In this document: one piece after another, positions 41,430-51,371 of the stretch
How the letters are laid out: each line of letters opens with the position of its first letter
Position numbering within the stretch: the first letter of the stretch is position 1
Assembly: GCA_947579605.1 (NCBI GenBank)
Contig: OX388305.1
Coordinates: 35,477,542 to 35,541,541 of the forward strand
Direction: 5' to 3'
DNA: 64,000 bases
From: Athripsodes cinereus
Lineage: Eukaryota; Arthropoda; Insecta; Trichoptera; Leptoceridae
The notes under the pieces: generated by a model
Told to the model about the DNA's origin: nothing
Seen by the model: only the letters and a program-made list of their open reading frames with translations
Database searches by the model: none
Program-made: the position numbers and the translations under genes

Positions 41430-41835
41430 AGTAAAATAGTAACCGACCAATATTTTTTGTTGGCCATGGAATGGATGTCGATTTCAATTACGTTTGAAAA
41501 TTGACCGAAAATGTCATACTTATCCCGCTTTATATATGCGAGTTGATCGGAAATTAACATATTTTAATGATCTAAAAAAAATAACTTTGTTATAACCAAA
41601 TAACATATTATTGAATAACGAATCACTTGCAGAAAGCTCATCAAGGTATACAGATGTCCGGACACATAAATGGGGTAGGCTTATGTTCACCAATGGATAG
41701 GAATTTTTGTATAAGAATGAAGTCAACCGTTTGTATAAAAATTTCGTACATACCTTATTCATATATTCTAAAAAGAACTGACAATGCGTTCGATCATACC
41801 TAGTACCTATTATTATTATTATTTATAAGATTACG
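41430..41835. other. AT-rich DNA, nothing recognised
   Basis: No supported feature. Confidence 0.3.
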
Positions 41836-41839
41836 GCAA

Positions 41840-42105
41840 CCCGTCCCTTGTGGGACGATTTGTGCCAAGTACAATATTTTTAAAAGATATCACGCAATAT
41901 TAAGGCATCAATTTATAAGATAATAAAATTTCTTTTGGCGGATTTTAAAATCTTGAGATATACAGAGAGGGTATCAGTGTGCAAGAGGCAAGACATGTTG
42001 ATCGGATACTGGACTTCAGTTATCTCATAATACAAGTCATAAGAGTCTCTTATTGGGCAACCGAGGAAGACATGGTCCAGAGATTCCAATCATGGTACCT
42101 ATATT
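41840..42105 (-). mobile_element. LINE C-terminal fragment, family L
   Basis: Minus-strand translation from about 42,100 gives LDHVFLGCPIRDSYDLYYE, then further residues to KSAKRNFII. The (H/D)HVFLGCP pattern resembles the C-terminal region after RT/RNase H in Jockey/CR1-type LINEs. The 3' end toward 41,840 holds gggacgggttgccgtaatct and a TAA-rich run. Single copy, clade uncertain. Confidence 0.5.
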
Positions 42106-42386
42106 AATGTTTTTTTTGGGCATAAATACTGTGTTGAATTTTATGATCTACATATTTTATGTTCGTTTGTCACATCCATAATTATTGGTCACGAAATTCT
42201 GTCTAATTTTAGCTTTTTAATAGGTACCGCAATATCGATATTGTACATGTACATTATGCTAGTCAGAAATCATCGTATACTTGACAGCCTTCCAGATTTG
42301 AAAATATGTAGTTAAAGGGGTTTATCATTTAGTTTCGTTTTTCTATAATTGATTTAACCTAACGATTAACACCCAATTGTTTAGAT

Positions 42387-43085
42387 CAGGGATGCACAGA
42401 CTTATAGGAAACAGGGGCCACTCGGGAAGATTATGAGCTAAGGACGGGCCGCTATAAGAAAATTACCACTACTACTACTATACCATTACGGCATATCCCA
42501 CGAGTGGGGTAGCCAGTAGACCAGCTGCATATAAAACATGCAAGCTGTCTTCTCCGTGTCAATATAAAATTAAGACATTCAGGATGGGTATTTTACCTCA
42601 TCGCCGAATTAAAGATGTAAAATGTCTTATTTTTCGAACACCTGCCTTTTAAAGGACACTCGAAAACTTATGGAGAAGAGTGGGAGACCAATTCTTTACC
42701 GGGTGCTCCACGGGAAAATTAACACTAAAAATTCAAATTTCCAAAAATGCACACACATTAAAATTTCTACCCCCCCCCCCCGTCACCGAATTTTCAAAAT
42801 AGTATAGTACTACTGTATAGGAATTTGAAATATTGCAAGAATATTTTCTCGCAGTACCTACATGTGTTTGAATTTTAAAAATGGTATAGGAATTTGAAAT
42901 ATTTCAAAAACTCCTCAGTTTTGTTAAAGAATATTTACTCGAATTATTAAGTATCCGGTACTTTTACCGAATATCCGATTATTACTGGTTTTGACAAAAA
43001 AAAATATAATAATTCACTGGCGGGCCGCAGATATACCGACCAAGGGCCGCATGCGGTCCCCGGTGCCGCGGTTTGTGCATCGCTG
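42387..43085. mobile_element. hAT-type element (699 bp) with perfect 8-bp TSD, containing a LINE tail
   Basis: Ends cagggatgcacagac and gtttgtgcatcgctg are inverted. gtttagat flanks both sides (42,379-42,386; 43,086-43,093). Subterminal GC-rich parts (ggggccactcgggaag; ccaagggccgcatgcggtcc) resemble the other hAT MITEs, including a poly-C run and the accgaatatccgat block. An antisense family H LINE tail is nested at 42,466-42,713. No transposase. Confidence 0.9.
42466..42713 (-). mobile_element. LINE 3' tail, family H, inserted in the hAT element with TSD
   Basis: Starts with the inverted TAG tail (ccactactactactatacc), then attacggcatatcccacgag, tagaccagctgcatataaaa, acacctgccttttaaagg and gagaagagtgggagacc. 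gaaaatta at 42,458-42,465 and 42,714-42,721 is an 8-bp target duplication, defining the exact limits of this copy. Confidence 0.85.
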
Positions 43086-43254
43086 GTTTAGATGGATATA
43101 AACTTGTCAGTTTTGTCAGAATATTTATTGTTAAGAATTAATGTGATTTTCTATTTTTTAGTTTCTAATGTATGTTTTTTAAGGTTATTTTTATGTAATG
43201 TGTGGAATATTTTTTGTGTAATTATGCAGTTTTTCTGTCAACTTTATTGTTATG

Positions 43255-43300
43255 CAATAGGGTCTCATGGCGTGAAATGTATTCATAAATAAATAAACAA
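43255..43300 (+). mobile_element. Possible LINE 3' tail
   Basis: The sequence agggtctcatggcgtgaaat followed by cataaataaataaacaaa looks like a LINE end with an A-rich tail. No coding part and no second copy. Confidence 0.35.
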
Positions 43301-43674
43301 ATTTTTAAACGTACCTTTTTTATTTGTCCCTAGTTCGGTTGTGAATGTTTTGATCGAATCTATAACAGAAGGCTGAAATTCTGTTTCTGTTAAAATGAAA
43401 AATCAAATTTCGATTGGATACTAAATAAACTCAACAAAGAAAGGTAATAATGTATGGTGATAAGAAGTGTAAGCACACATGTTGTATGTTTTTAGTATTA
43501 TTATTATTATGAAAACTTCACATTGGCTGACTGCATTACTGAAACCTGACAATAATCAAAGTCAACTGCAACTGTTAGTTGAACAAAACTTTTACATTTG
43601 CGTTATTCAATTCAGTAAGTCCACAATAGTAAACTCTTGTTGTAATGCACCAAAATATATATATGCTTTGAGAT

Positions 43675-44304
43675 CAGTGATATGTTACAACTAGATTCGC
43701 AATGTCATACAAATATTCTCTAAAAATGTGTACCTACCCTTCGAGGTACAATACCTGAGTAATATATATATTCATCTCTTTTCTTACATATATATTCATC
43801 TCTATCTACCGGCCTTTGTCTTCTGTAATAATCCCCATGCTCATATTGTCTATCTCTTGTTATCTACAAACAATGTATATGTGTGTCACTTTTTTTCAAA
43901 CTGACAATGGTAGTATTGTCGAACTTCAGCAAGTACTGCAAGTAGTATTGTTTAAAAAGGTGTATTACTTTTGTACCCACTATCGACATATTCCATATCA
44001 ATAACAACACTTTTTACAAACTACATGTTCCCTAGATTTGTTGACAAATTTCAAACTTGATGAAGTGCTCGCTATCTCAAAACGTTCATCAAAAAGTCAA
44101 ACCATTTCTATGTTATCATTTAAGCACAATGCGACATTTTTATCTGATGACATTTAATCCAATGACACTGAGACGACAAGCTGCCACGGAAGTTCTAAAC
44201 AAACTAAATAAAAATAGCGGCGCCAAGGACCGCAACGAGATTTATTGATGGTACTTGTTTGAGATTCATATTGCAAATCTAGGTACTCGTATAACATATC
44301 ACTG
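43675..44304. mobile_element. hAT-type element (630 bp) with perfect TSD, family T
   Basis: Ends cagtgatatgttacaactag and tcgtataacatatcactg, flanked by identical tttgagat (43,667-43,674; 44,305-44,312). It aligns with 40,425-41,041 over its whole length with small indels (for example a duplicated atattcatctctttt part). Different duplications prove separate insertion events. Confidence 0.92.
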
Positions 44305-44499
44305 TTTGAGATACATAATGTTGTGTAATCGTACAGAACTTTTCGTATGTGAATTCACTAGGATTTTCCTCATATTTCCAAGAAATTTATAAACTTTCTC
44401 ACAATCGTACATGTACTACATGTTAGCATCGGAGTGCATTTTATAAAAATAAAAAATTTGAGAGATAATAATAACAATGAATTCACTTTTGAGCGAAAT

Positions 44500-44790
44500 T
44501 ATGCGACGCATGAAGTATTTTTAATAATTATCACTTCTGTATTTAGTTATTAATGTGAAAAATACAACGACGTAAATACAACAGTTAATTTGACTTAGTT
44601 TTTGTTTCCCGGGAATTCACGTTCTCGATTTTCCGGGAAATTGGCTGGTCCCGTCTACAACATGACCGTGAGTGTTGATATGGCAGTGAAAGCACAAGAT
44701 AAACAAGTGCGAATAAATGTGTTCACTTGCGATAAACAGCTTTCACCCTTACACTCTGGACAGACAACAACAAAAAAACAAAATGTGAAT
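44500..44790 (-). repeat. Fragment of MITE family W
   Basis: The blocks acaacatgaccgtgagtgtt, gtgaaagcacaagataaaca and gataaacagctttcaccctt match the reverse complement of 58,482-58,947. The short open frame through it (44,602-44,814) is therefore repeat sequence, not a gene. An unusual ttcccgggaattcacg ... attttccgggaaa inverted pair is at 44,607-44,640. Confidence 0.55.
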
Positions 44791-44976
44791 AAAGAGCTGC
44801 AGGTACAAATCTAAAAAAATAAACAGTAAGATATAATATAAAATAAGTTGTTTTACACAAAATAAAAATAGCAATAAAATAAAAGAATAATTATTAAATT
44901 ATAAATATATTGAAACTAATGATGTATTTTTTTAATAAAAATTAATTTACCATAATATTATCTAACACATAATCAG

Positions 44977-45152
44977 TGGACCTAGTCAAAACAGTTCGTT
45001 TCGTTTTCGTTCAAATGTAGACGACGTTGCGAGAACGTGTTAAATTCCGTAGCTACTTGTGTATTTTAGCTACGAAAATTGACACGTTCTCGCAACTTCG
45101 TCTACATTCGAACGAAAACGTAACGCTTAAATGTGTTTTGACTAGGCCTATA
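44977..45152. repeat. Palindromic MITE, family P (second copy)
   Basis: The arms cctagtcaaaacagttcgtt and aaatgtgttttgactagg, with gttgcgagaacgtgtt / gacacgttctcgcaac inside, match 13,493-13,694. The left arm has lost the acatttaagcgttacg segment. The loop again holds cgtagctacttgtgt. Confidence 0.78.
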
Positions 45153-45159
45153 GGTAGGT

Positions 45160-45400
45160 ACCCAGGTCTGCTCATCACCATCGTGGAGTGTAAGACCGAA
45201 AGCAGAAATGGTAGAGGCGGGTCAAGAAACACCTATATGGACCAACTAAAGAAGGACATGAACTGTGGCACATACGTAGAACTAAAGAGACTAGCTGAAA
45301 ATAGGGAGAAATGTAGAAGAAAATACAAACTCGTTGCAGGCCAATCCAATGGATCCAACTCACTATATATACTATATTACACTCTATTTTTTATCGTGGT
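45160..45400 (+). mobile_element. LINE RT C-terminal fragment, family D
   Basis: The forward frame gives LLITIVECKTESRNGRGGSR, TYMDQLKKDMNCGTYVELKR and LAENREKCRRKYKLVAGQSN. It starts within 10 bp of the palindromic MITE. It is the best preserved short copy of this family's last 70 codons. Confidence 0.78.
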
Positions 45401-45404
45401 GTTA

Positions 45405-45755
45405 TATAAACACAAACAAAACTTTTAAATGGTGGTATCTACTTTGTATAATACTCCTTACTTTCCTACGGTGGAAGCTATGATTGCGTCAGATTTCGTT
45501 TACTATACAATCGAGTGAAATTTCAACAGTATTATACTTATGTTTTTTACGCTGTAAGAAAATTTTAATCAGCAATTTCCAGTAAGAAAAGTATTCAGGA
45601 GATTATTTTTCCGTTACTTGTACATAAAACAAAAAATATTATCTCCTTTTTAAAAAAAAATATTCGTTCTAACAAAACCGTATAAATGTTTGAAAAATTA
45701 TGTACCTACCCACTTATTTACAAAATCTTTTATGAAAAAATCATCATATAATTTT
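45405..45755. other. AT-rich DNA, nothing recognised
   Basis: No supported feature. Confidence 0.3.
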
Positions 45756-45759
45756 ACTA

Positions 45760-46060
45760 CTACTACTATTATCCCATCGCAGCATATTCCATAAGTAGGT
45801 TAGCCACCGGACCAGTTCTATGCAATAAACATTCAAGCTCTCCTCTCCGTTTCAACAAATTATAAAATATTCAGGATGGATAGCAAACTTCATCGCTGGA
45901 TTTAAGATGAAAAATCTCTTTATTTTTTCGAACATCTGCCTGTTTAAAGACACTCTTCAGCTTACGGAATAGAGACCAATTCTTTGCCAGATGCTCCACG
46001 GAAAATTTATCCATAATAGATTTTTCCATAATCAGCGGTCCCCGAGGACTGATCTTGGTC
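45760..46060 (-). mobile_element. LINE 3' tail, family H (diverged)
   Basis: The inverted TAG tail actactactattatcccatc is followed by gtaggttagccaccggacca, ttcaagctctcctctccgtt and ccagatgctccacgg. It is longer than the other copies, reaching ggtccccgaggactgatctt. Confidence 0.65.
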
Positions 46061-46064
46061 TCTC

Positions 46065-46765
46065 ACTGATTGGCAATATATGATCATTTCCATTTGAGCA
46101 GGGGATGGAAAGGTGTACTTGAAGGCATGGTTCTCTCTATAATAACATCCTTGGGACATTGTATATTGGTTGTGTTTTACTGTGCTTTGTAATTCATACT
46201 GGATTGGTGGTTTTGATTTTAATTTCTAGTAATTTAGGATTTTTTGATATTTTTAAAACTTTTTACCTTTTAAGTTTAACTTTTGCTATTTCCTTAAGAC
46301 TAAGACATTTCTGGTAAGTGTGGAATCTTTGCTGGTCCACATGTTGATTGTATTAATTGTTAATATGTTATGTTATGTTATGATTGTTTGATTCACTAAT
46401 ATTGTAAAAGTAAAGATAATAATAATAATTTACGAAGCTAACAAATTTCCCCACTTGATAATCCTAAAATTGTAGCTCTAGCGTTTGCATCGCTGTTGTT
46501 TACCACACAAATACACGACTAATTAAATACTATGTTTTACAGTAATGTTACATCTTCATGATAATTGAAGGGCTTGGGGCATTAACACTGTATCCCACCT
46601 AATCCTTATTTTGAGATAATTGAGTTTGAAGTTTATTTTAAATCCTCAAATCATACAAAAAGACGAATTTAAATATCATATGTCCATTTATTTCCATAAT
46701 TACGTATACTTACTAATCTCATTTATAGAAATTGAAAAAAATAATTAAAAAGGTCATATTTTGAG
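46065..46765. other. AT-rich DNA with possible LINE-derived sequence
   Basis: The first 200 bp may still be the family H 3' UTR. The rest has no ORF. The word aacactgtatcccacctaat at about 46,588 resembles the arm of the next hairpin. Confidence 0.3.
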
Positions 46766-46767
46766 AA

Positions 46768-46860
46768 AACTGTGGCTTACAGTGTTATTGCTGCAAATAT
46801 TTTTGTAAAAAAAAAATAGTCCATCTAAATTTATTGCAGCAACAACACTGTAAGCCACAT
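46768..46860. repeat. Hairpin, about 28-bp arms
   Basis: gtggcttacagtgttattgc and caacaacactgtaagccac are inverted, and pairing runs into tgctgcaaata / tttattgcagca. It looks like a small foldback insertion. Confidence 0.7.
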
Positions 46861-46994
46861 AAATTAATATATTTTTTCTTTAGGTAAGTAAACTATTTTT
46901 TAATAAAATACATAATAAATTAGTAGATCTAGAACGAATGTGAATGAAGTGTAAGATTATTATTTTTTTCAGTTATTTTTTTTATTATTATTAT

Positions 46995-47135
46995 AATTTG
47001 GTGTTAGTTGGAAGAGATCGCTCCTTTGCGATGAACTCGCCCTCTGTATATTGATTATATATCCAACATGAATGTTTACCTTCTATGTAATTGTAGTCAA
47101 TGTACAGTACAGTATGAATAAATAAATAAATTAAT
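46995..47135 (+). mobile_element. LINE 3' end of the 'ttagttggaaga' type
   Basis: gttagttggaagagatcgct, gcgatgaactcgccctctgt and caatgtacagtacagtatga, then an (AAAT)n tail. Same type as 19,845. Confidence 0.68.
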
Positions 47136-47139
47136 ATTA

Positions 47140-47405
47140 TAAATATATCTTAACTATCACGATTTAGACTATAAAGTAGAAATTATTATTTCAGAAGTTT
47201 GAGAATTTACTACACGCACTTGTCTTATTCCGGCCCAAAAACTAGGTCATTTGGTTCAATCGAATGATTAGAATCACGACCTACTTATCATATTGATACA
47301 ATTCAATGATCTGAGACATGAATCCTTTACCCATCACCCGTTAGGAATATCATTGGTTATTTAAGTTTGTTTATCTATTATTTTGTTAATATCTACGTCT
47401 AATGT
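47140..47405. other. AT-rich spacer, nothing recognised
   Basis: No supported gene or repeat between the LINE tail and the pogo-like element. Confidence 0.3.
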
Positions 47406-47409
47406 TATA

Positions 47410-47927
47410 CCGTGGTACCTTAACATACGAGTGCCCTGGGGTTTTTTGATATACGAGCCATCGAGCTAGCGATTTTTTGCTTTGAAATACGAGCAAAATT
47501 TGAGATACGAGCTATTGACACTTGCCTAACTCATTTCCGGAACATTCTGAAAGGGAGAAAGAAACAAACCTCCTTGGACATGTTTTTTTAAACTGTTACA
47601 GGTGAAAGTGAGAAAAGCGTGTCGAAAAGACCAGTGTAGAGAAATGTAGTGACGAAAATTAAGCGAAAGTAACACTTTATAAATCTAGTTTATTTCTTTG
47701 CATTCTCTTTTATTATGTTCTTGTACAATATTTTTAATTTATAAATACATTTTTTAATGCAAAAACACGTAACAAAAATAACTGGGGTGACGTTTTTGGG
47801 GGCTGGAACGGATTAATGGCAGTTCAATTAATTTCAATGGGGAAAATTGCTTTGAGATAGGTACGAGTAATTTGAAATACGAGCAAGGTTTCGGAAGGAA
47901 TTAAACTCGCATGTCGAGGTACCACTA
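47410..47927. mobile_element. pogo/Tigger-like (Tc1/mariner superfamily) MITE
   Basis: Ends ccgtggtaccttaacatacg and gcatgtcgaggtaccacta are inverted and flanked by TA (47,408-47,409; 47,928-47,929). The words acatacgag, atacgagcc and atacgagcaa recur in the subterminal regions on both sides. The ggtacctcgacatacgag-type terminus is a familiar pogo/Tigger-like signature. The interior (about 47,590-47,680) may retain a decayed scrap of transposase (gaaaagaccagtgtagagaa), but no frame is convincing. Confidence 0.75.
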
Positions 47928-47929
47928 TA

Positions 47930-48215
47930 TCTACATAACTAGGCTATTTAGTTAGCAGGCATAATATATCAGACTATAAAATGTAAAGTTATATCAACCC
48001 TCATTAGAAATATTCGTAGTAGGAAGATAAATCATATTATATTACTCTAGAGAAAATTGTTTTTATACTTGCCTCTTGAATACTCGTAAGTTGACCTTTT
48101 TATTTTACGTGTGGGCATTACATTTAATTTTTAAAATCCTTATTTCTATAACAATTTCCATTTCAAAAAAGACGTTTAAAAGTTTGATGATGGCTCAAGA
48201 CAGGATATCAGTACA
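47930..48215. other. AT-rich spacer, nothing recognised
   Basis: No supported feature. Confidence 0.3.
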
Positions 48216-48221
48216 ATACTA

Positions 48222-48835
48222 TACCCTCACGCCGTGTCCTAAGTAGGGTAGGAAGAGAGAACGGAACGCCAATCTTTACACACTTCCTCCACATTCATAC
48301 AGTTTCTCATACACGCACGTCGGTTCCTCTTACTCAACACGCGGTCGTCCTTGAGAATTTGATCCACGTGATCTAGTCGAGTGATCCTCGGACGTCCGCG
48401 CTGCTTCACACCCTTTCTTTCAGACAAGTATATCCTCTTTGTCGTTCTTACCTCGTTCATTCGTTCAAGATGTCCAAACCACCGTAGTTTATTCACGCGC
48501 ATTCTGTCCACAACACTCTTCTTGCATCCGCTCATTCTTCTAATATCCTCATTCTTCACTCTATCACGCAACGTTTTATCAACCATTCTTCTCAACAATC
48601 GCATCTCCACTGCATTTATTCCACTTTCATCCTTCTTCAGCCACGTCCATGTCTCGCTTGCATACGTAATTGATGATACCAGAATGGTATTGTGCACCAG
48701 CATTTTTGCCATTGCTGACAATGGGTCGAAGTTCATCGTTCACTCTAGCACCGGACACTTTCCTTCTTTCAATGTCCCTATCGCATCTCCCATCCCTCGC
48801 AAACAGGATATCAGTTTTAGGAAAATATAGATAAG
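48222..48835 (-). mobile_element. LINE RT C-terminal fragment, family A (longest copy)
   Basis: The minus-strand frame of 165 codons holds AKMLVHNTILVSSITYASET, KKDESGINAVEMRLLRRM, RVKNEDIRRMSGCKKSVVDR, NKLRWFGHLERMNEVRTTKR and RNCMNVEEVCKDWRSVLSSY. Upstream, in another frame, are FARDGRCDRDIERRKVSGAR residues of the thumb region. It ends at the same 3' terminus as 8208 (cggcgtgagggtatagtat). Near 48,815 it meets non-RT sequence. Confidence 0.88.
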
Positions 48836-48839
48836 AGCT

Positions 48840-49455
48840 CAATCTTTTCCTTAATGCTTTCACTTTTCAATCACATTTAAATCAATATCGGTGTTAAATC
48901 AAGTACAATAAGAGCCCCCTTTGTGATATTATATTATTATGTAGTTGATTTGCTCGTTACCCTTAAATTCACCACCAGAATACAAATTTGGAATTAATGA
49001 CAACAATCTACGACTCGTTAGAGATGAAATATTTTTACTTCATTGAACGGAATACTAAGTGAATAGGTATAGTCATCTTTATAATAATATGATTTCATTT
49101 CGCCTTTATTATTATTATATTTTATTCCGTCAGCGGATAAAGCTATTGAAATTGTAAATGTATAAGATAAATGATAATACATAAGAATAATTCCCTGTGA
49201 CTAATGCATCAACGAAGAAAATAAATCTTGATTTTTATCTGAAAGAGAAAAAATTATTGATATTTTACAAGAATATTACTAAGCAGACACTACATCTACA
49301 CAACCAACTGAAAACTCCATCTAGTGGGAAACAATAAAGGTGTAACAATGCTTACGAATCGGCTTAAGTTTAAGTGCACTTAACAGATGGTACGTTAATA
49401 ACCTATCGCACAAATTTCAGTTTCAATCCAATATATTTGACATCTATTCTGTTGA
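48840..49455. other. AT-rich DNA, nothing recognised
   Basis: The word acaatgcttacgaatcggct at about 49,346 resembles a dispersed tacgaat.gact motif also at 7,276, 12,197, 16,024 and 61,425. No gene. Confidence 0.35.
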
Positions 49456-49461
49456 GCATAC

Positions 49462-49652
49462 TTTTTTTTTTTTTTTAAAAAAAGATATATCTGGGTTTTT
49501 GTTATAAACCCAAATACAACCTTATACACCTTTCACAGAAAGCTACTAAAAGCTTGTGTCGTGAAAGGGGAGTTTGCCGGCACCCGGTATCGAACCACGG
49601 TCCCCCTGTTCACGAGGCCGAGACTCTACCTCCAGGCTACCGACGAACTCAA
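49462..49652 (-). repeat. tRNA-derived SINE, family S1
   Basis: The reverse copy has a long poly-T (49,462-49,476), atctgggtttttgttataaa, cctttcacagaaagctacta, gtttgccggcacccggtatc and caggctaccgacgaactc. Its A-tail (poly-T here) is the longest among the five copies, so it may be the youngest. Confidence 0.82.
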
Positions 49653-49879
49653 CGACGACGAACTTTAATATAATATTATAATATCGTCAACTTACAGCAA
49701 GAATCTTTATGAATGTTTTAGAAGTTCTTAACAATCTATCAGTGATTGCCAACCTGAACACAAGATGGTACCAGACAACGATACTGTTCTGCAATCTACA
49801 ACGTTGTTTTATTTTACTACAGTACTCTTTGCAATATTATCGATATAAGAGATAATGTGATAATTAAAATGATTTTCAA

Positions 49880-49995
49880 ACACTGTATATTTTCCAAATT
49901 AAATTTATTCACCTCAAACGTTTTCGCCAAGGCTTCTACTTGGCATCATCAGGAGGACTAGACAAAATCCTCCCCTTAATTACAACCCTCAATGT
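49880..49995 (-). mobile_element. Penelope-like retroelement terminal fragment
   Basis: Minus strand: ttaattaaggggaggatttt, gtctagtcctcctgatgatg, a hammerhead motif, gaggtgaataaatttaattt, then atatacagtgttt. The tail is homologous to the outer arms of the foldbacks at 25,811 and 55,763. A small ribozyme in a short terminal repeat is characteristic of Penelope-like elements. No RT or GIY-YIG coding sequence is present in the window, so the link to that class rests on the motif. Confidence 0.6.
49912..49956 (-). ncRNA. Minimal hammerhead ribozyme motif (complete core)
   Basis: On the minus strand: helix I strand CCTC, core CTGATGA (49,946-49,952), one extra T, helix II GCCAAG / CTTGGC with a 7-nt loop, GAA (49,923-49,925), helix III as the self-complementary AACGTT (49,917-49,922), T at the cleavage position, then GAGG closing helix I. 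All required core bases are present, apart from the extra T between CTGATGA and helix II. A palindromic helix III without a loop implies action as a dimer, as reported for hammerheads of Penelope-like elements. Activity is not shown. Confidence 0.68.
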
Positions 49996-50109
49996 CCCTT
50001 GGAGGAGATACTCACTACTACAATATTCTTAAAAAAATATGTTCTATGTTGTTTCCTATTAGAAAAAAGTGTGCAGAATTAGTTGATTTTGTAATAATAT
50101 CTTAATATT

Positions 50110-50345
50110 TACATACATACACGCCGCTTCTCTCGCGGGGTAGGCAGAAAGGATCGAACGCTACTTCCTTCTATTATTGTATCCCTACATCTTTCGCTTC
50201 CGTCACTCTTATACAATTCCTCATGCAAGCGCTCCTGTTCTATGTACTCAACACGTGGCCGTCCTGTAGGATTTGCTTTAGATGAGCTTGCCATTTGATC
50301 TTCGGTCGTCCACGTCTTCGAACACCATTGCTCTTCATATTTCAC
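50110..50345 (-). mobile_element. LINE RT C-terminal fragment, family B
   Basis: The reverse complement contains ggtgttcgaagacgtggacg, caaatggcaagctcatctaa, gtgttgagtac and tctgcctaccccgcgagaga, the last 75 codons or so of family B. Several frame changes. It is truncated near 50,345. Confidence 0.75.
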
Positions 50346-50529
50346 TCACGCATCTGAAAAATCCGTTCATCTTAATATTTCACTCACACATATCTGAAGA
50401 ATCCAGTAAAACGCGATAGCTACTATCAACATTTATATTTTATAAGCCGAAAATTATGATGTCGTAAATACACCGCTCTGTTTTGTTCAATCGTTTGAAA
50501 TCGTAGAAGCCAGACGTATAACATAACAT

Positions 50530-50763
50530 TTACAGACAATTCACACAGATCGAGCTAGTCCCAAACTAAGATATGAATCTTTATATGGGTACTAGCGCGA
50601 CAGTATACATAATTATATACGATGCACTATACACATATACATACATGTAACACCCAGACCCAGAAAAATTTGAAAAAGGTCATTCATCACTTCGGGCCGG
50701 GAATCAAACCCGGGACCTCGTGACTCAAAGGCAAGAGCGTAACCTCAGCGCCACACCGGCCGC
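50530..50763 (-). repeat. tRNA-derived SINE, family S2 (complete copy)
   Basis: It matches 1967-2200 end to end: acagacaattcacacagatc, tgggtactagcgcgacag, acacccagacccag, gggaatcaaacccgggacct and gcgccacaccggcc. The poly-A tail is nearly lost. Its tRNA-like end touches the minisatellite that follows. Confidence 0.82.
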
Positions 50764-50985
50764 CAGGTTCTATTGAATGAAAAAATTCATACAAATAATA
50801 TTCCGCCAGGTTCTTTTGAATGATAAATCCATACAAATAATATACAACCAGGTTCTATAGAATGAAAAATCCATACAAATAATATACCGCCAGGTTCTTT
50901 TGAATGATAAATCCATACAAATAATATACAACCAGGTTCTATAGAATGAAAAATGATAAAATCCATGCAAATAATATAATATGAC
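50764..50985 (+). repeat. Minisatellite, about 5 units of 41-44 bp
   Basis: Units begin ccaggttctattgaatga, ccaggttcttttgaatgata, ccaggttctatagaatgaaa and so on, each followed by a catacaaataatata-like part. Two subtypes alternate (…accgccagg and …caaccagg), giving an 84-bp dimer pattern. Alternating open frames on the minus strand are products of the repeat, not genes. Confidence 0.88.
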
Positions 50986-50989
50986 ATTA

Positions 50990-51370
50990 ACCATAACATT
51001 TCTTTAACAAAACTCGACAAAATTGAATCCCATAATTATATTATACCTTTATTATACCCAAAGATATATTTGGAATGACTTACATACATACAAACATCCA
51101 TACCATTGGAATGACTTTCTCACATCAAAACTCTTTCAAGAAGGTGATTACAGGGTCAACTAAAATAACGACTTACTATACGCCGTCAAATTGATTAAAT
51201 CGTTAGATTACGAGTACAGAGGCGCCTACACTATGTAAACCTACTCATTATGCGAGTAAATCGTTAGCCGAATAGTAAATTGTGCGCCATTAAACATTAT
51301 TAACAACACTAAATCATCGTAAATACAAAAACATCTTGTTGAATGACGAAATATTGTACATATATGTGTA
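50990..51370. other. AT-rich DNA, nothing recognised
   Basis: No supported feature. Confidence 0.3.
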
Positions 51371-51371
51371 T

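Noticed and set aside
40425..44304. Segmental duplication of about 600 bp
   Set aside because: Each copy has inverted ends and its own perfect 8-bp duplication, so these are independent transposon insertions.
44602..44814. 70-codon ORF with a plausible N-terminus
   Set aside because: The same DNA occurs in the MITE at 58,482-58,947 without a conserved frame.
48381..48830. 149-codon plus-strand ORF
   Set aside because: Antisense shadow of the family A RT (48,222-48,835).
50770..51020. Two overlapping minus-strand ORFs with repeated peptide motifs
   Set aside because: They come from the minisatellite at 50,764-50,985; the periodicity of the protein follows the DNA repeat and two frames are open at once.
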